This document shows positions 15,745 to 23,344 of a stretch of DNA of 64,000 bases, in pieces. The first letter of the stretch is position 1; each line of letters starts with the position of its first letter. The position numbers and the translations under genes are program-made. Source of the stretch: Chthonomonadaceae bacterium (GTDB lineage Bacteria; Armatimonadota; Fimbriimonadia; Fimbriimonadales; Fimbriimonadaceae); NCBI GenBank assembly GCA_015709495.1, contig CP054189.1:310001-374000 (forward strand). Reading direction: 5' to 3'. Below the pieces are notes generated by a model. The model saw nothing but the letters and a program-made list of their open reading frames with translations, was not told the DNA's origin and made no database searches.

Positions 15745-16339
15745 GTTTCTTTTCGACTGGCCGCTTCGACCCGAAATTGTCGACCGCAAGGTCACTGTTG
15801 CTCCCCGGCCGTTGCGTGGTCCCAAGCCGCCCAAGCGGGAAATGCCGTTCCATATCGAGCCCGGCTTCTACGAGGATGGCGAAGTGTGGCTGTACGGAAA
15901 CGCGCGAATACTCCAAGGGAATTTGGCATTCGTAGCCGGCGCTCTGGGATCAAATCATCAATCACTTGCTGAGCTGAACGCGATCGAAGCGGAAGCGGAA
16001 CGGTACGTCTTGGACAGCAAAGTTCTCGTCTGCGGCATTCACAGCCCGGCTCATCAGCGAGCGGCGGTTGTACCGCTCAGATGGGGCTCGCCGCGCATTC
16101 TCGTGCTCTCAGGTGGCTTCAAACATCACCTTGGCGAAGACCTCGATCAAGAGCCGTTCAGGGCCGCAAGACTCTGGCGGTACAAGTGGGATCCTCAGAC
16201 GGATCTCGCGATCTCACGTCGGGCGCCTGAGAAGCTTCCGACGTTCGCGACGCACAACCCTACAATCGACCGGATGATCTCATTGATCGTCGGCCGACGA
16301 TGGCCGGGGCTACTCTTCGAAGCTCCCATCGGCGTCTAG
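15743..16339 (+). CDS. DprA/SLOG-like Rossmann-fold protein
   Basis: 198 aa with start ATG 15743, chosen because GGAGGTGAAGG lies immediately upstream (15730-15740). Residues ~40-60 (LYGNARILQGNLAFVAG) correspond to the Rossmann entry strand. VLVCGIHSPAHQRAAVVPL (~95) and SPRILVLSGGF (~120) match the pattern of stand-alone DprA-like proteins (S-G-x-H-S-P-x-E-R-x-x-L, then the second nucleotide-loop strand). The C-terminal THNPTIDRMISLIVG matches their R-N-x-L-V-x-x-L-A segment. Such SLOG-superfamily proteins bind nucleotides or DNA, and many sit in conflict or mobile-element loci. It is the only plus-strand gene inside module B, followed by a terminator. Confidence 0.6.
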   Translation: MFLFDWPLRPEIVDRKVTVAPRPLRGPKPPKREMPFHIEPGFYEDGEVWLYGNARILQGNLAFVAGALGSNHQSLAELNAIEAEAERYVLDSKVLVCGIHSPAHQRAAVVPLRWGSPRILVLSGGFKHHLGEDLDQEPFRAARLWRYKWDPQTDLAISRRAPEKLPTFATHNPTIDRMISLIVGRRWPGLLFEAPIGV

Positions 16340-16351
16340 TTGTTTGTCTCT

Positions 16352-17029
16352 TCAGGCAGTCTCTTCAGAGGCTGCTTTTTCTGTTGACCTCAAGCGACTT
16401 GCCGCAACCTCAATAGTGCCACGAACGAGATTGCAGCCCCACTTGTATGTAGCCATCGTGAACAGCCCGGCAAGTAAGCCGAATCCGGCGAAGAAGCCCC
16501 ATGGTAGGATCGCCTGGATAAGTCCAACCAGGCTGGTCACGGTCAACAGGAGACAAGCCGCCGCGATCGATCGGTGGAGTCCGTATTGGGCCTGCAACGC
16601 CTGTACCTTCGGCGATGTGTCCTCCACATAATTGAGAGCTAGGCGAAACGCCTCATGCGAAGCTCGTTTCTTCGAATCGGGATCACCCGAGAAGTCGAGC
16701 GAAGCATTTGGAGAAAGAGTCTGAATCGACTCGCGAAGCAACACCCTATAACGTCGCTTCGGCGATTCGTCAACCAAATACTGGTCGCTCGGCCTACCCT
16801 TTACTCGGTAGATCGCGCCCTCGATGACCCAGTCTCCGAGAGCATGGCTCACCAGCCCGAACACATAGGCGACTAGCACGAAAGCAATGGCTTGGCTGGC
16901 AGACGACATGCCGTTAGGCAAGAGCCATCCGAGCCCTGCTTGCCCCGCCATCCAGGCCAGTCCCCAGAGAAGGAATCCGCCAGGCACCAGCCTTGCAAGA
17001 AGATCGTAGAGTCCGAGTTTCGATTCCAC
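16352..17029 (-). CDS. Four-helix membrane protein of the E2-E1-JAB operon
   Basis: 225 aa. Hydrophobic stretches at ~13-35 (PGGFLLWGLAWMAGQAGLGWL), ~46-66 (AIAFVLVAYVFGLVSHALG), ~155-176 (IAAACLLLTVTSLVGLIQAIL) and ~178-198 (GFFAGFGLLAGLFTMATYKWG), with a ~90-residue soluble loop between pairs. It starts 11 nt after the E2-E1-JAB stop, so it is the third gene of that minus-strand operon. Not recognised. Membrane proteins are common effectors in defence operons, so a pore or membrane effector is one possibility, from context only. Confidence 0.7.
   Translation of the reverse strand: MESKLGLYDLLARLVPGGFLLWGLAWMAGQAGLGWLLPNGMSSASQAIAFVLVAYVFGLVSHALGDWVIEGAIYRVKGRPSDQYLVDESPKRRYRVLLRESIQTLSPNASLDFSGDPDSKKRASHEAFRLALNYVEDTSPKVQALQAQYGLHRSIAAACLLLTVTSLVGLIQAILPWGFFAGFGLLAGLFTMATYKWGCNLVRGTIEVAASRLRSTEKAASEETA
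16356..16380 (+). terminator. Rho-independent terminator after the DprA-like gene
   Basis: Stem GCAGTCTC (16356-16363), loop TTCA, stem GAGGCTGC (16368-16375) with one G-T wobble, then TTTTT to 16380. It starts 17 nt after the stop at 16339 and overlaps the 3' end of the convergent membrane-protein gene. Confidence 0.75.
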
Positions 17030-17040
17030 GGCATCGTCAC

Positions 17041-19326
17041 CTATTGTCCATTGTGTTCGAGGCGTTCATGAGCGACCGCTGGGCTTGGTCGGGAACAGCA
17101 CATCCAACAGGTTGTGCCGCCGTCGCAAACGATCAACATCAATCCAGGAACGCCCTCACCTTCCAGTTTGGCCGACAACGCCTCGGCTGCCAGAACATCA
17201 GCTCCGCTAGGGGCGCAAGCACAGCCCACAGGATGCGAATGCCATTCCCCAACGTAAGTCAGATTCTTGAGCGTTTTTTCCTGAATTTCCTCGTACCGGT
17301 TTCGCAATCCCTCGCATCCTCGAATGTACACCGTTGGTTGCTTCTCACTATCGGGTGGGGCAGGAATGTGATGGACAACGTAGAACGTCTGGCGCTCTTG
17401 GTCAAGGTGTCCAAGGAGCACGCCGCCAGTCTCGTTCGGAAGGGATTCCTGTCGTTGCATTTGAAGCTCTTCCATCAAGCCTCTGTCCGTCCAAACATGC
17501 CACCCGTTCAATTGACCGATCTCGATCGGGCGATGAACCTGGATTTCCACTCGACTGCATTGGCCCGATATTGGATCTACCCGATGAACGCTAGCAACCG
17601 CTTCGTTGGCTCCAATGAACTGGCGCAATGACCTCACGCCTTGGGCGGCATGTTGTCCCATGAGTTCCTGGGGGACCCGGCTCGTGAGGTCACGGCAACT
17701 GCCTGCGTAGAAGACTGCTTCTGACGCACTCTCAAGGTGACCGCTCAACTCAGGACGGCTCGCAACGGCCCTGTAGTACTGCATCTCCAGAAGATCAAGT
17801 CGGATCAATCGACTCCCGTCTTCTCCGAGCATCACGAAGTCGCGTCCCGATGGGCTGAGGAACATCGAGCACCGCTTTGCGCCCGCTGCGTGGAACGCCA
17901 AGTGACGAGAGACCGCCACGCTTGCGGACATGTCCACGATTACCTCGGCGCATCTCAACGCGTTGGCAACGGCATCACCTGCCTCGCCGGGCTGCACAAC
18001 GTCAGCCACGATTCCTGTTACGGTGCTCTGATCGAGCAGGCTGTTCGCGGTTTCGGTAACCGCTGTCGCCTTGTCGTGTCCAAGCCAGTCGCCCGATAAT
18101 GCGTGGCGCACCAAATTGTGTGGAAGCAGTTGATCGTCGTCGAGGACCGTCCAATTCGCGATACCTGACCGAACAGAATTCAGTACGACCTGAGAACCGA
18201 GGGCTCCGGCGCCGATCCCGGCTATCTTGGTTGGGAGCTGATCTATTCCGCTAAGCAGCGCCGCGCTGGCGGGACCAAGTTCGGTATGCACATTGAGCTT
18301 CATCAAGTTCAAGTCCTTAAGGGCTTTGATATGAATTGTCTTCATCGGTCCTTTCGAGGCGACCCCGAGTGAATTGGCAAACGGCAGCAGGCCGTGTTCA
18401 CTCCCTGAAGGGACTGCAACGAACGCAACCAACTCCGGGCTAGTCCGCTGGTCTGCTCCGGTCCCTTCCCGCTGCAATAGCACCAAAACAAGCAGGAAGC
18501 CCATTTCGTGGACGGTTCGAGAGTTGAAAGCCCCTTCTGTGGCCTGCCAGATCGTCGTAACCAAGTCCTGACTCTCGTAACCCACCGCCTCAAGCATCGA
18601 GTTAAGGTCAAGGAGGTCACCAGGCATATTGTTGACAACACAATGGGGATGCGGTCGTGAAACGACGGAAACCGCAAGGCAGGGCTTGGTAGAAGCTGAA
18701 GCGCGTCGGTTCCTTCGAAGCTCGAACAACGTAATGCCGTTTGTGCTGCCGTTGACGATGCCGAACTGGCCGAAGCTTGCACCAGGGGTGAGGAGTGTTT
18801 CAATAAGCCGGTTGGAGACGATGAGCGGCTGTCCCGGCCCAAGGACAAACGGTTCAAGTGCCTGATCAGGTCTGTGCAGTTCAAGCGTTGCAGACTTTGC
18901 GATCCACCAACGTATGCGCTCGATTAGGCCGATAGCGGTTAATCTGAGCCGAAGCTCCGCCCACGGCTCGGAAAAGAGGCACAGGCTCGCCGGCTCGCTT
19001 GCCGGCACAAGGTTCAAGTGCATGACACACGTGCGTGGAAAATCCAAGCGTAAGGCACGGGCCTCGGGCATTCGTCGATCTTTGGGATGGTTGACGACCG
19101 CAATCTTCTCCCGCTTCTTAAGTTCAATAGCGCGATACTGCGGCACTTCGCAGTCAACCTCGATGATCACCGCCTCGCGGCCCTTATGGAGCTTTCGGCA
19201 CTCGACAAGGGTCACGAAGGGAGCCTGTCCGGAGGTTAAGTACTGGACCAGAGCCTTGGACCGGTCCAGGCTAAGCCGGGCCGACTGGACTGTTGATCCG
19301 CCGAGATTGAAGAACTTGCCCTCCAA
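17041..19326 (-). CDS. E2-E1-JAB fusion: ubiquitin-like conjugation and deconjugation protein
   Basis: 761 aa, three domains. Residues ~60-180 look like the E2-like domain of bacterial Cap2-type proteins: hydrophobic strands, then ASLCLFSEPWAELR with candidate catalytic Cys116, then RIRWWIAKSATLELHRPDQ. Residues ~355-560 are a ThiF/E1 adenylation domain (IAGIGAGALGSQVVL near 367, TVLDDDQLLPHNLVRH), with a candidate thioester Cys in YAGSCRDLTSRVP near 542. Residues ~640-750 are a JAB/MPN isopeptidase: ETGGVLLGH, GEWHSHPVG near 695 and PSGAD, giving the Glu, two His and Asp of the zinc site. The fusion joins activation, transfer and release in one chain. The upstream MBL gene is 4 nt away and a membrane gene follows at 11 nt. 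No CD-NTase is nearby, which argues against type II CBASS. Confidence 0.85.
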   Translation of the reverse strand: MEGKFFNLGGSTVQSARLSLDRSKALVQYLTSGQAPFVTLVECRKLHKGREAVIIEVDCEVPQYRAIELKKREKIAVVNHPKDRRMPEARALRLDFPRTCVMHLNLVPASEPASLCLFSEPWAELRLRLTAIGLIERIRWWIAKSATLELHRPDQALEPFVLGPGQPLIVSNRLIETLLTPGASFGQFGIVNGSTNGITLFELRRNRRASASTKPCLAVSVVSRPHPHCVVNNMPGDLLDLNSMLEAVGYESQDLVTTIWQATEGAFNSRTVHEMGFLLVLVLLQREGTGADQRTSPELVAFVAVPSGSEHGLLPFANSLGVASKGPMKTIHIKALKDLNLMKLNVHTELGPASAALLSGIDQLPTKIAGIGAGALGSQVVLNSVRSGIANWTVLDDDQLLPHNLVRHALSGDWLGHDKATAVTETANSLLDQSTVTGIVADVVQPGEAGDAVANALRCAEVIVDMSASVAVSRHLAFHAAGAKRCSMFLSPSGRDFVMLGEDGSRLIRLDLLEMQYYRAVASRPELSGHLESASEAVFYAGSCRDLTSRVPQELMGQHAAQGVRSLRQFIGANEAVASVHRVDPISGQCSRVEIQVHRPIEIGQLNGWHVWTDRGLMEELQMQRQESLPNETGGVLLGHLDQERQTFYVVHHIPAPPDSEKQPTVYIRGCEGLRNRYEEIQEKTLKNLTYVGEWHSHPVGCACAPSGADVLAAEALSAKLEGEGVPGLMLIVCDGGTTCWMCCSRPSPAVAHERLEHNGQ

Positions 19327-19330
19327 CTGT

Positions 19331-20446
19331 TCACCCTACGCGTGGCGCGGGAGCGGAAACGACCGAAACGGCTGCTGGCACGACAAGCTTTCGGCGGACG
19401 GCTCCTCTGTCTCCAATCTCGATCACAAGGGGTTCTGGCCCCGTGGACTTCGGATGCTCCATAGTGACCACGAACTCACCCTCGAGGTCGTCAGCAATCT
19501 TTCGGTAGAAAGCAGCAGCTTGTCGGTGCGGGGGTTGGTCCGTGTCTTGGCTTGGAGTCGAGTCGCTGCTCGACACCAAGACGGCGCCCGAATGCCCCTG
19601 CTCCATGAGCCACGCGACGTTATCGGTCGGCTCTGTCTGTTCTTTGCCCTTTTCAGGTCCAATGGATTTGTAGCTGCAATGATGTGGAATATCGTAGATG
19701 TCCCATAGGAGCCTCTCATCGCGCTTCCTGAGTCTGGTCATGCGCACGATCTCATCCAGTTCGTCGCAGGTCACATCTGCCGTGATTAGGGCTCGCGTCA
19801 GCTGCGCACCGACTTGGAACGTCGCCTGCAATACCATCGCGTCGCGATTTCGCTCGATCAGTGTGCCATCATCGGTCCGCGATGCAAAAGGGGAATGAAC
19901 GAAGAATTCTACGCCGTCGCATGATAGGTCAAACCCAGGAATCACCTGACCGGCATCGACGACGATTCCGCTGGCGCGGTATGCAGTCAAATCAAGGCCC
20001 TCGGATTCGAACCAGTCCCTAAGCGTATCGGGGGCAGAAAAGACCCGGATGCCCTTGCCGTTCTTCAGCCTGTAGCGGGCTTCAGCACGGATGACCTGCG
20101 CGTCACCGTCGACGCCCGTCTCGACGATGGCGGCAGCTGGTACCCAAAGCTCAGCGATATTCGCCCTGTCGTCGGACTGGTACTTCGAAGCATGCTCGAA
20201 CCAGAAGAACTCGCTGGCTTTGAAGACGTGATCGTTGTCGAGGTGGCTGAAAGCGACGACATCGTAGTCGTCGCGATTCGATGTATTCAGGTCGTCACGC
20301 AGGCGATCAGATAGCTTGCATCTGAGATCGAACTGATTGTTGTAGTCGCGAACGTCGGCAAAGTCCACGAGGAGCTTGCGTCCGTTCTCAAGATCGATGA
20401 GCATGGTCTCGGCGTTGCCGAGCGGGAAGAAAGTCAGTTTGTGCAT
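19331..20446 (-). CDS. Metallo-beta-lactamase-fold hydrolase
   Basis: 371 aa. The metal motif is SHLDNDHV (residues ~67-74), a variant of the H-x-H-x-D-H motif with Asp in place of the middle His, as in ComEC-related MBL proteins (SHPDxDH). Start LTFFPLGNAETMLIDLENGRK and the core VVAFSHLDNDHVFK are typical of that branch; GTLIERNRDAMVLQATF and LITADVTCDELDEI provide the later strands. It is the first gene of the minus-strand operon with the E2-E1-JAB fusion. MBL-fold genes are known companions of prokaryotic E1/E2/JAB loci, so it is probably part of the same system. No signal peptide, hence cytoplasmic. Substrate unknown. Confidence 0.85.
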   Translation of the reverse strand: MHKLTFFPLGNAETMLIDLENGRKLLVDFADVRDYNNQFDLRCKLSDRLRDDLNTSNRDDYDVVAFSHLDNDHVFKASEFFWFEHASKYQSDDRANIAELWVPAAAIVETGVDGDAQVIRAEARYRLKNGKGIRVFSAPDTLRDWFESEGLDLTAYRASGIVVDAGQVIPGFDLSCDGVEFFVHSPFASRTDDGTLIERNRDAMVLQATFQVGAQLTRALITADVTCDELDEIVRMTRLRKRDERLLWDIYDIPHHCSYKSIGPEKGKEQTEPTDNVAWLMEQGHSGAVLVSSSDSTPSQDTDQPPHRQAAAFYRKIADDLEGEFVVTMEHPKSTGPEPLVIEIGDRGAVRRKLVVPAAVSVVSAPAPRVG

Positions 20447-20523
20447 CTATCGCCTCCATGTGAATCGCTGATGCGGTCATGGTGCCGCTTCGGAGGCGGG
20501 GCGGTTTCGGCCGAGCGATTGAC

Positions 20524-20538
20524 TTTTCGTTGCGAAAA
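20524..20538. promoter_or_regulatory. Perfect inverted repeat upstream of the MBL/E2-E1-JAB operon
   Basis: TTTTCG-TTG-CGAAAA, 78 bp before the MBL start at 20446. It is a candidate operator or the core of a regulator site. The surrounding gap 20447-20951 contains no convincing gene: the short open frames there have odd composition and no recognisable domains. Confidence 0.35.
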
Positions 20539-20902
20539 TGCCAATCTCTCGCCGACCGTCGCGCCCTTGGATTGGGCACGGTTGGTCTACAGCTCGGGGT
20601 CCCATCCCGAGCGTTGGATAAGATGGGCGGGGCCATTGTGCGGTTAGCACTCTGGTCCCGCGTCTGCTAAAGATACCTCGCATTTGCACTCTAACCGTGC
20701 AAGTTTGAAACCTTCGCGAGACTCCGTTCTCTGGTCCAATCATCCACGCGCCATCCAGCACGTGCAAACTAGCCTAGAACAGACGGACGTGCCTGCCAAA
20801 AGGGAGCGCGGGAAATTCTATCCTCCTTCGGGCCCGGTGTTTATGAACTCGCAGTCTCAATGTCATGAACCTCGGGCACCCTCGCTCTAAACTCGTCGAG
20901 CC

Positions 20903-20932
20903 AAAAAAGTAGACCCTTGCAGGGCAAGGGTC
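20903..20932 (-). terminator. Rho-independent terminator of the ArdC operon
   Basis: Perfect 9-bp stem GACCCTTGC (20912-20920) / GCAAGGGTC (20924-20932) with loop AGG. Read on the minus strand, it is followed two bases later by six T residues (20908-20903). It lies 20 nt past the stop of the last gene of the ArdC cluster. Confidence 0.85.
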
Positions 20933-20951
20933 CGGATGGGTCTGCGAATGA

Positions 20952-21134
20952 TCAGCTCAGCACCATATCCGCAAGTGCATCCATGTCGGGGATCGTGTCT
21001 GCCATGAACTCCTCGGGAGTCTGGCCGTCCTCGAAGGCGTCGTAGAAGGGCATGTCCGGCAGGTCGTAGATCGACATGAGGTAGGTGCTCAAGCATATCT
21101 CGTTGAGCTCCTGCATCCACTTCTGGAAGGTCAT
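20952..21134 (-). CDS. Small acidic protein coupled to ArdC
   Basis: 60 aa, start overlapping the ArdC stop by 4 nt (ATGA at 21131-21134), followed by a terminator. Sequence MTFQKWMQELNEICLS followed by an Asp/Met-rich stretch (FYDAFEDGQTPEEFMADTI). Small acidic proteins of this type accompany ArdC-like genes in mobile elements. Some acidic antirestriction proteins mimic DNA; at 60 aa this could be a helper or just a conserved partner. Function unknown. Confidence 0.75.
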   Translation of the reverse strand: MTFQKWMQELNEICLSTYLMSIYDLPDMPFYDAFEDGQTPEEFMADTIPDMDALADMVLS

Positions 21135-22096
21135 GGCGCCACCGCCTCTGGCTTCTGGTTTGAGTCCGAAGAGTGGTCTTCCTCGGTCTTGCCCTTGATG
21201 TAATTGGCAGCACGCTGAGCTTGGCCGGATGCGGCGATGACCGCTCGAGGGTCTCCTTCAAGAGCACGGAGCCAGCCGTGGATGTAGCTGGCGGCGTTGT
21301 CCAGAACCGAGTTGTCGATGCCGACTTCGGCGCAGACAAAGGCTGAAGTCAGCTCAGCGATCAGCTCCTCTCGGCTGTAGTCGCAGGAGCCGAAGACGAC
21401 CTGGCCCGTCACGCCGGGGCGGTTGAGCCTCGTCTCATGGCCAGTCGAATGCCCAAGCTCATGAAACAGGGTCGAGTAGTAGGCTTCCGGAGACTCAAAG
21501 TCCTGGATCTTTGGAACTCGAACCAGGTCTTGAGGCGGGAAGTACGCTGCCAGCGATCCGCCCTCGACGATCTTGGGCGGGTTGGGCATCCGCTGGATGA
21601 CCTTCTCCACCTTCTCGTTGCGGGCCTTGAGCTCTTCATGCCAGTCGTCGAGGACCGGCAAGCCCAAGCCAACACATTGCTCGGCGTTGAAGACCGGGTA
21701 GTAGCGAAGCAGCGGGATCGAGTACTTCTGCTGCTTCTGCCTCTCGTCTTCCTTCTCGACCTCGAGCCGCTTCCAGAACACCGCGATCGAGGAGCGCTCG
21801 CCCTTCCGGACGGCGCCGCCGAGCTCATTGGCCTGGCGCAGCGTCAGCCAGCGGTGGTCGGTGTAGGGCGTCAGCGAGAGTAGCAGAAGGTTGATGCCGT
21901 GGTACGGCCGCTTGCTGACGGCGTTGCAAGGCAAGTGCTCCCTGCCTCGCCAGGGCTTGCGCCATGGGACGACGCCGGCTTGAAGCGCCTGGATGATCCG
22001 ATCGGTGACGATGCTGTAAGGGGTTTGGCGTTCAGACTTCAGATTGCGAGCATGGTTTCGCCTCGTCTGGGCTGAAACTTGAAAGTACGATGACAA
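21131..22096 (-). CDS. ArdC-like antirestriction protein with zincin-like peptidase domain
   Basis: 321 aa starting at TTG 22096, which has AAGGAGG 6 nt upstream. Residues ~25-140 form the ArdC N-terminal ssDNA-binding domain (TDRIIQALQAGVVPWRKPW, NLLLLSLTPYTDHRWLTLRQANELG). The C-terminal half is a zincin-like metallopeptidase with FHELGHSTGHETRL (HExxH) and ELIAELTSAFVCAEVGID supplying the third ligand Glu. ArdC proteins protect incoming mobile DNA from host restriction during transfer, consistent with its place on an integrative element. It is transcribed with a 60-aa acidic partner. Confidence 0.92.
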   Translation of the reverse strand: MSSYFQVSAQTRRNHARNLKSERQTPYSIVTDRIIQALQAGVVPWRKPWRGREHLPCNAVSKRPYHGINLLLLSLTPYTDHRWLTLRQANELGGAVRKGERSSIAVFWKRLEVEKEDERQKQQKYSIPLLRYYPVFNAEQCVGLGLPVLDDWHEELKARNEKVEKVIQRMPNPPKIVEGGSLAAYFPPQDLVRVPKIQDFESPEAYYSTLFHELGHSTGHETRLNRPGVTGQVVFGSCDYSREELIAELTSAFVCAEVGIDNSVLDNAASYIHGWLRALEGDPRAVIAASGQAQRAANYIKGKTEEDHSSDSNQKPEAVAP

Positions 22097-22268
22097 GGAA
22101 GGCCTCCTTGCGGGCTGCCGGGAGGCAGTCCGTCACCGCCACGCTCTCAAAGCTCACTGAATGGCGCAAAGCGCGTCCATCGCGCCGAACCACGACCACA
22201 CAGTCCTGGGCGGCGATCGGGCGGTACTCAGCGGAAGAAGACTCTGATTGAAGCAACGAGTCCGGCAA
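22032..22268 (-). CDS. Possible small protein between zinc-ribbon protein and ArdC
   Basis: 78 aa starting at TTG 22268, overlapping the end of the zinc-ribbon gene by 41 nt and the ArdC 5' end by 65 nt. It contains a strand-like run VVVRRDGRALRHSV and a hydrophobic AFLVIVLSS. The overlaps, weak start and lack of a recognised family make it uncertain; without it the interval 22097-22227 is simply the ArdC leader. Confidence 0.3.
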   Translation of the reverse strand: MPDSLLQSESSSAEYRPIAAQDCVVVVRRDGRALRHSVSFESVAVTDCLPAARKEAFLVIVLSSFSPDEAKPCSQSEV

Positions 22269-22521
22269 GGAAGAGCAACAAAAGGCCGACGATCATGAGG
22301 AACCATCTGAGGCGGGCTTCGGTCGATCGGTATGCTCCTCTGCCCCAATCAAGCTTGGCAGCACAGGCAGAGCAGACGATCCTCATGCCGAAGTGGCGTC
22401 GATGACTCCGCTGACGGCGCTTGGCGTAGAGCGTCCAAAAGGACTCGCCGACGTAGACCTGTCGACGCTGTCTGAGCTCGGACCCAACGATGGATTTCCC
22501 GCAACGGTAACAGCTTGCCAT
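22228..22521 (-). CDS. Small zinc-ribbon membrane protein
   Basis: 97 aa. Two CxxC knuckles (CYRCGKS at residues 4-10, CSACAAK near 52) form a probable zinc ribbon, and a C-terminal transmembrane helix spans ~72-92 (FLMIVGLLLLFLAGLVASI). Probably a cytoplasm-facing zinc ribbon anchored in the membrane. First gene of the ArdC cluster on this strand. Function unknown. Confidence 0.65.
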   Translation of the reverse strand: MASCYRCGKSIVGSELRQRRQVYVGESFWTLYAKRRQRSHRRHFGMRIVCSACAAKLDWGRGAYRSTEARLRWFLMIVGLLLLFLAGLVASIRVFFR

Positions 22522-22604
22522 CTTTCTTAACTAGGCCCAGCCCAAAACGAAGTCAAGTCGAGTTGCTTTCGCGAATCAAAAAACTTGAGTTTCTCCGAAG
22601 ACGC

Positions 22605-22633
22605 TGGACTTTCTGATCGGATTTTGCTAAACT
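22605..22633 (+). promoter_or_regulatory. Promoter for the glycosyltransferase/mucin-like cluster, possibly leaderless
   Basis: TGGACT (22605-22610), 17-bp spacer, TAAACT (22628-22633). A start of transcription about 7 nt downstream falls on the GTG start codon at 22640, so the mRNA may have almost no leader. No Shine-Dalgarno sequence precedes this GTG. Confidence 0.4.
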
Positions 22634-22639
22634 CGGGCC

Positions 22640-23344
22640 GTGCGCATCCTCGGGTGCTGGTACTCGACCAATGCAATTCACGAGAAGATTCTGCGAAGCT
22701 CGATCGCTACCCTCGACCGAGCGGTGGATCAGTCGCGCATCGCTGAGCCAACTGTTCGAACGTGCACTTGGCAGTTGATCCCGTGGAGTCCGTTCGTCGG
22801 CTGGGAAGCGCATTTCCGGCTTGGCGTGCACTTTGGGATCGTGCTGCAGGTTCTCCGCATCTTCTATGAGGAGCAGAGTAGAGGCGAGGAATACGACGCC
22901 GTGTGCTTTCTCGAGCACGACGTCTTATATCCCGAGGATTATTTCGATCGAGTCGCGAACGCTCTGCTTTCCAATCCGGACAAGGTCGGCGTTTCTCATC
23001 TCGACTATATCGGCTTGAACCACACGGGCTGGCTGGAGGTCACGTCCCGGCACGATCCTATGCACGAGATCAGCTTGCGATATGAGAAGGCTCTCGAACA
23101 TTTCGAGAACCTCTGTCGCGAATGCGCCCTTCGCGGCGCGGCGCTTCTCGAGCCGGAAGATAAATCGACGCTCGTTCGAATTCCATATCTCGGCGAGAGG
23201 CCGAGCTGCCATATCAACCACTCGAGGCATTTTACGACGCACTACAACTGTTACGCCAAAGACTCGGGAGGTCAAACCGAGCACCCGTATTGGGGGGATT
23301 TTGAGAATTACTATCCTAAAGGAGAGAAATCTGTCAATGCTTAA
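22640..23344 (+). CDS. Glycosyltransferase-like protein
   Basis: 234 aa from GTG 22640. MRILGCWYSTNAIHEKILRS is a nucleotide-sugar transferase-like first strand, and AVCFLEHDVLYPEDYFDRV (residues ~93-111) resembles the metal-binding EHD/DxD-type loop of GT-A fold enzymes, followed by HLDYIGLNHTGWLEV. C-terminal Cys and His residues (SCHINHSRHFTTHYNCY) could bind metal. It overlaps the secreted-protein gene by 8 nt and begins a four-gene cluster ending with a second glycosyltransferase. Likely adds sugar to the cluster's own glycoprotein (inference). Confidence 0.6.
   Translation: MRILGCWYSTNAIHEKILRSSIATLDRAVDQSRIAEPTVRTCTWQLIPWSPFVGWEAHFRLGVHFGIVLQVLRIFYEEQSRGEEYDAVCFLEHDVLYPEDYFDRVANALLSNPDKVGVSHLDYIGLNHTGWLEVTSRHDPMHEISLRYEKALEHFENLCRECALRGAALLEPEDKSTLVRIPYLGERPSCHINHSRHFTTHYNCYAKDSGGQTEHPYWGDFENYYPKGEKSVNA

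Noticed and set aside
16352-20446. Type II CBASS
   Set aside because: The E1/E2 and JAB parts fit, but no CD-NTase or typical Cap effector is present in the neighbourhood.
20477-20767. 96-aa frame as a possible ubiquitin-like protein upstream of the E2-E1-JAB operon
   Set aside because: Arg/Pro-rich with no beta-grasp pattern and no C-terminal Gly; looks non-coding.
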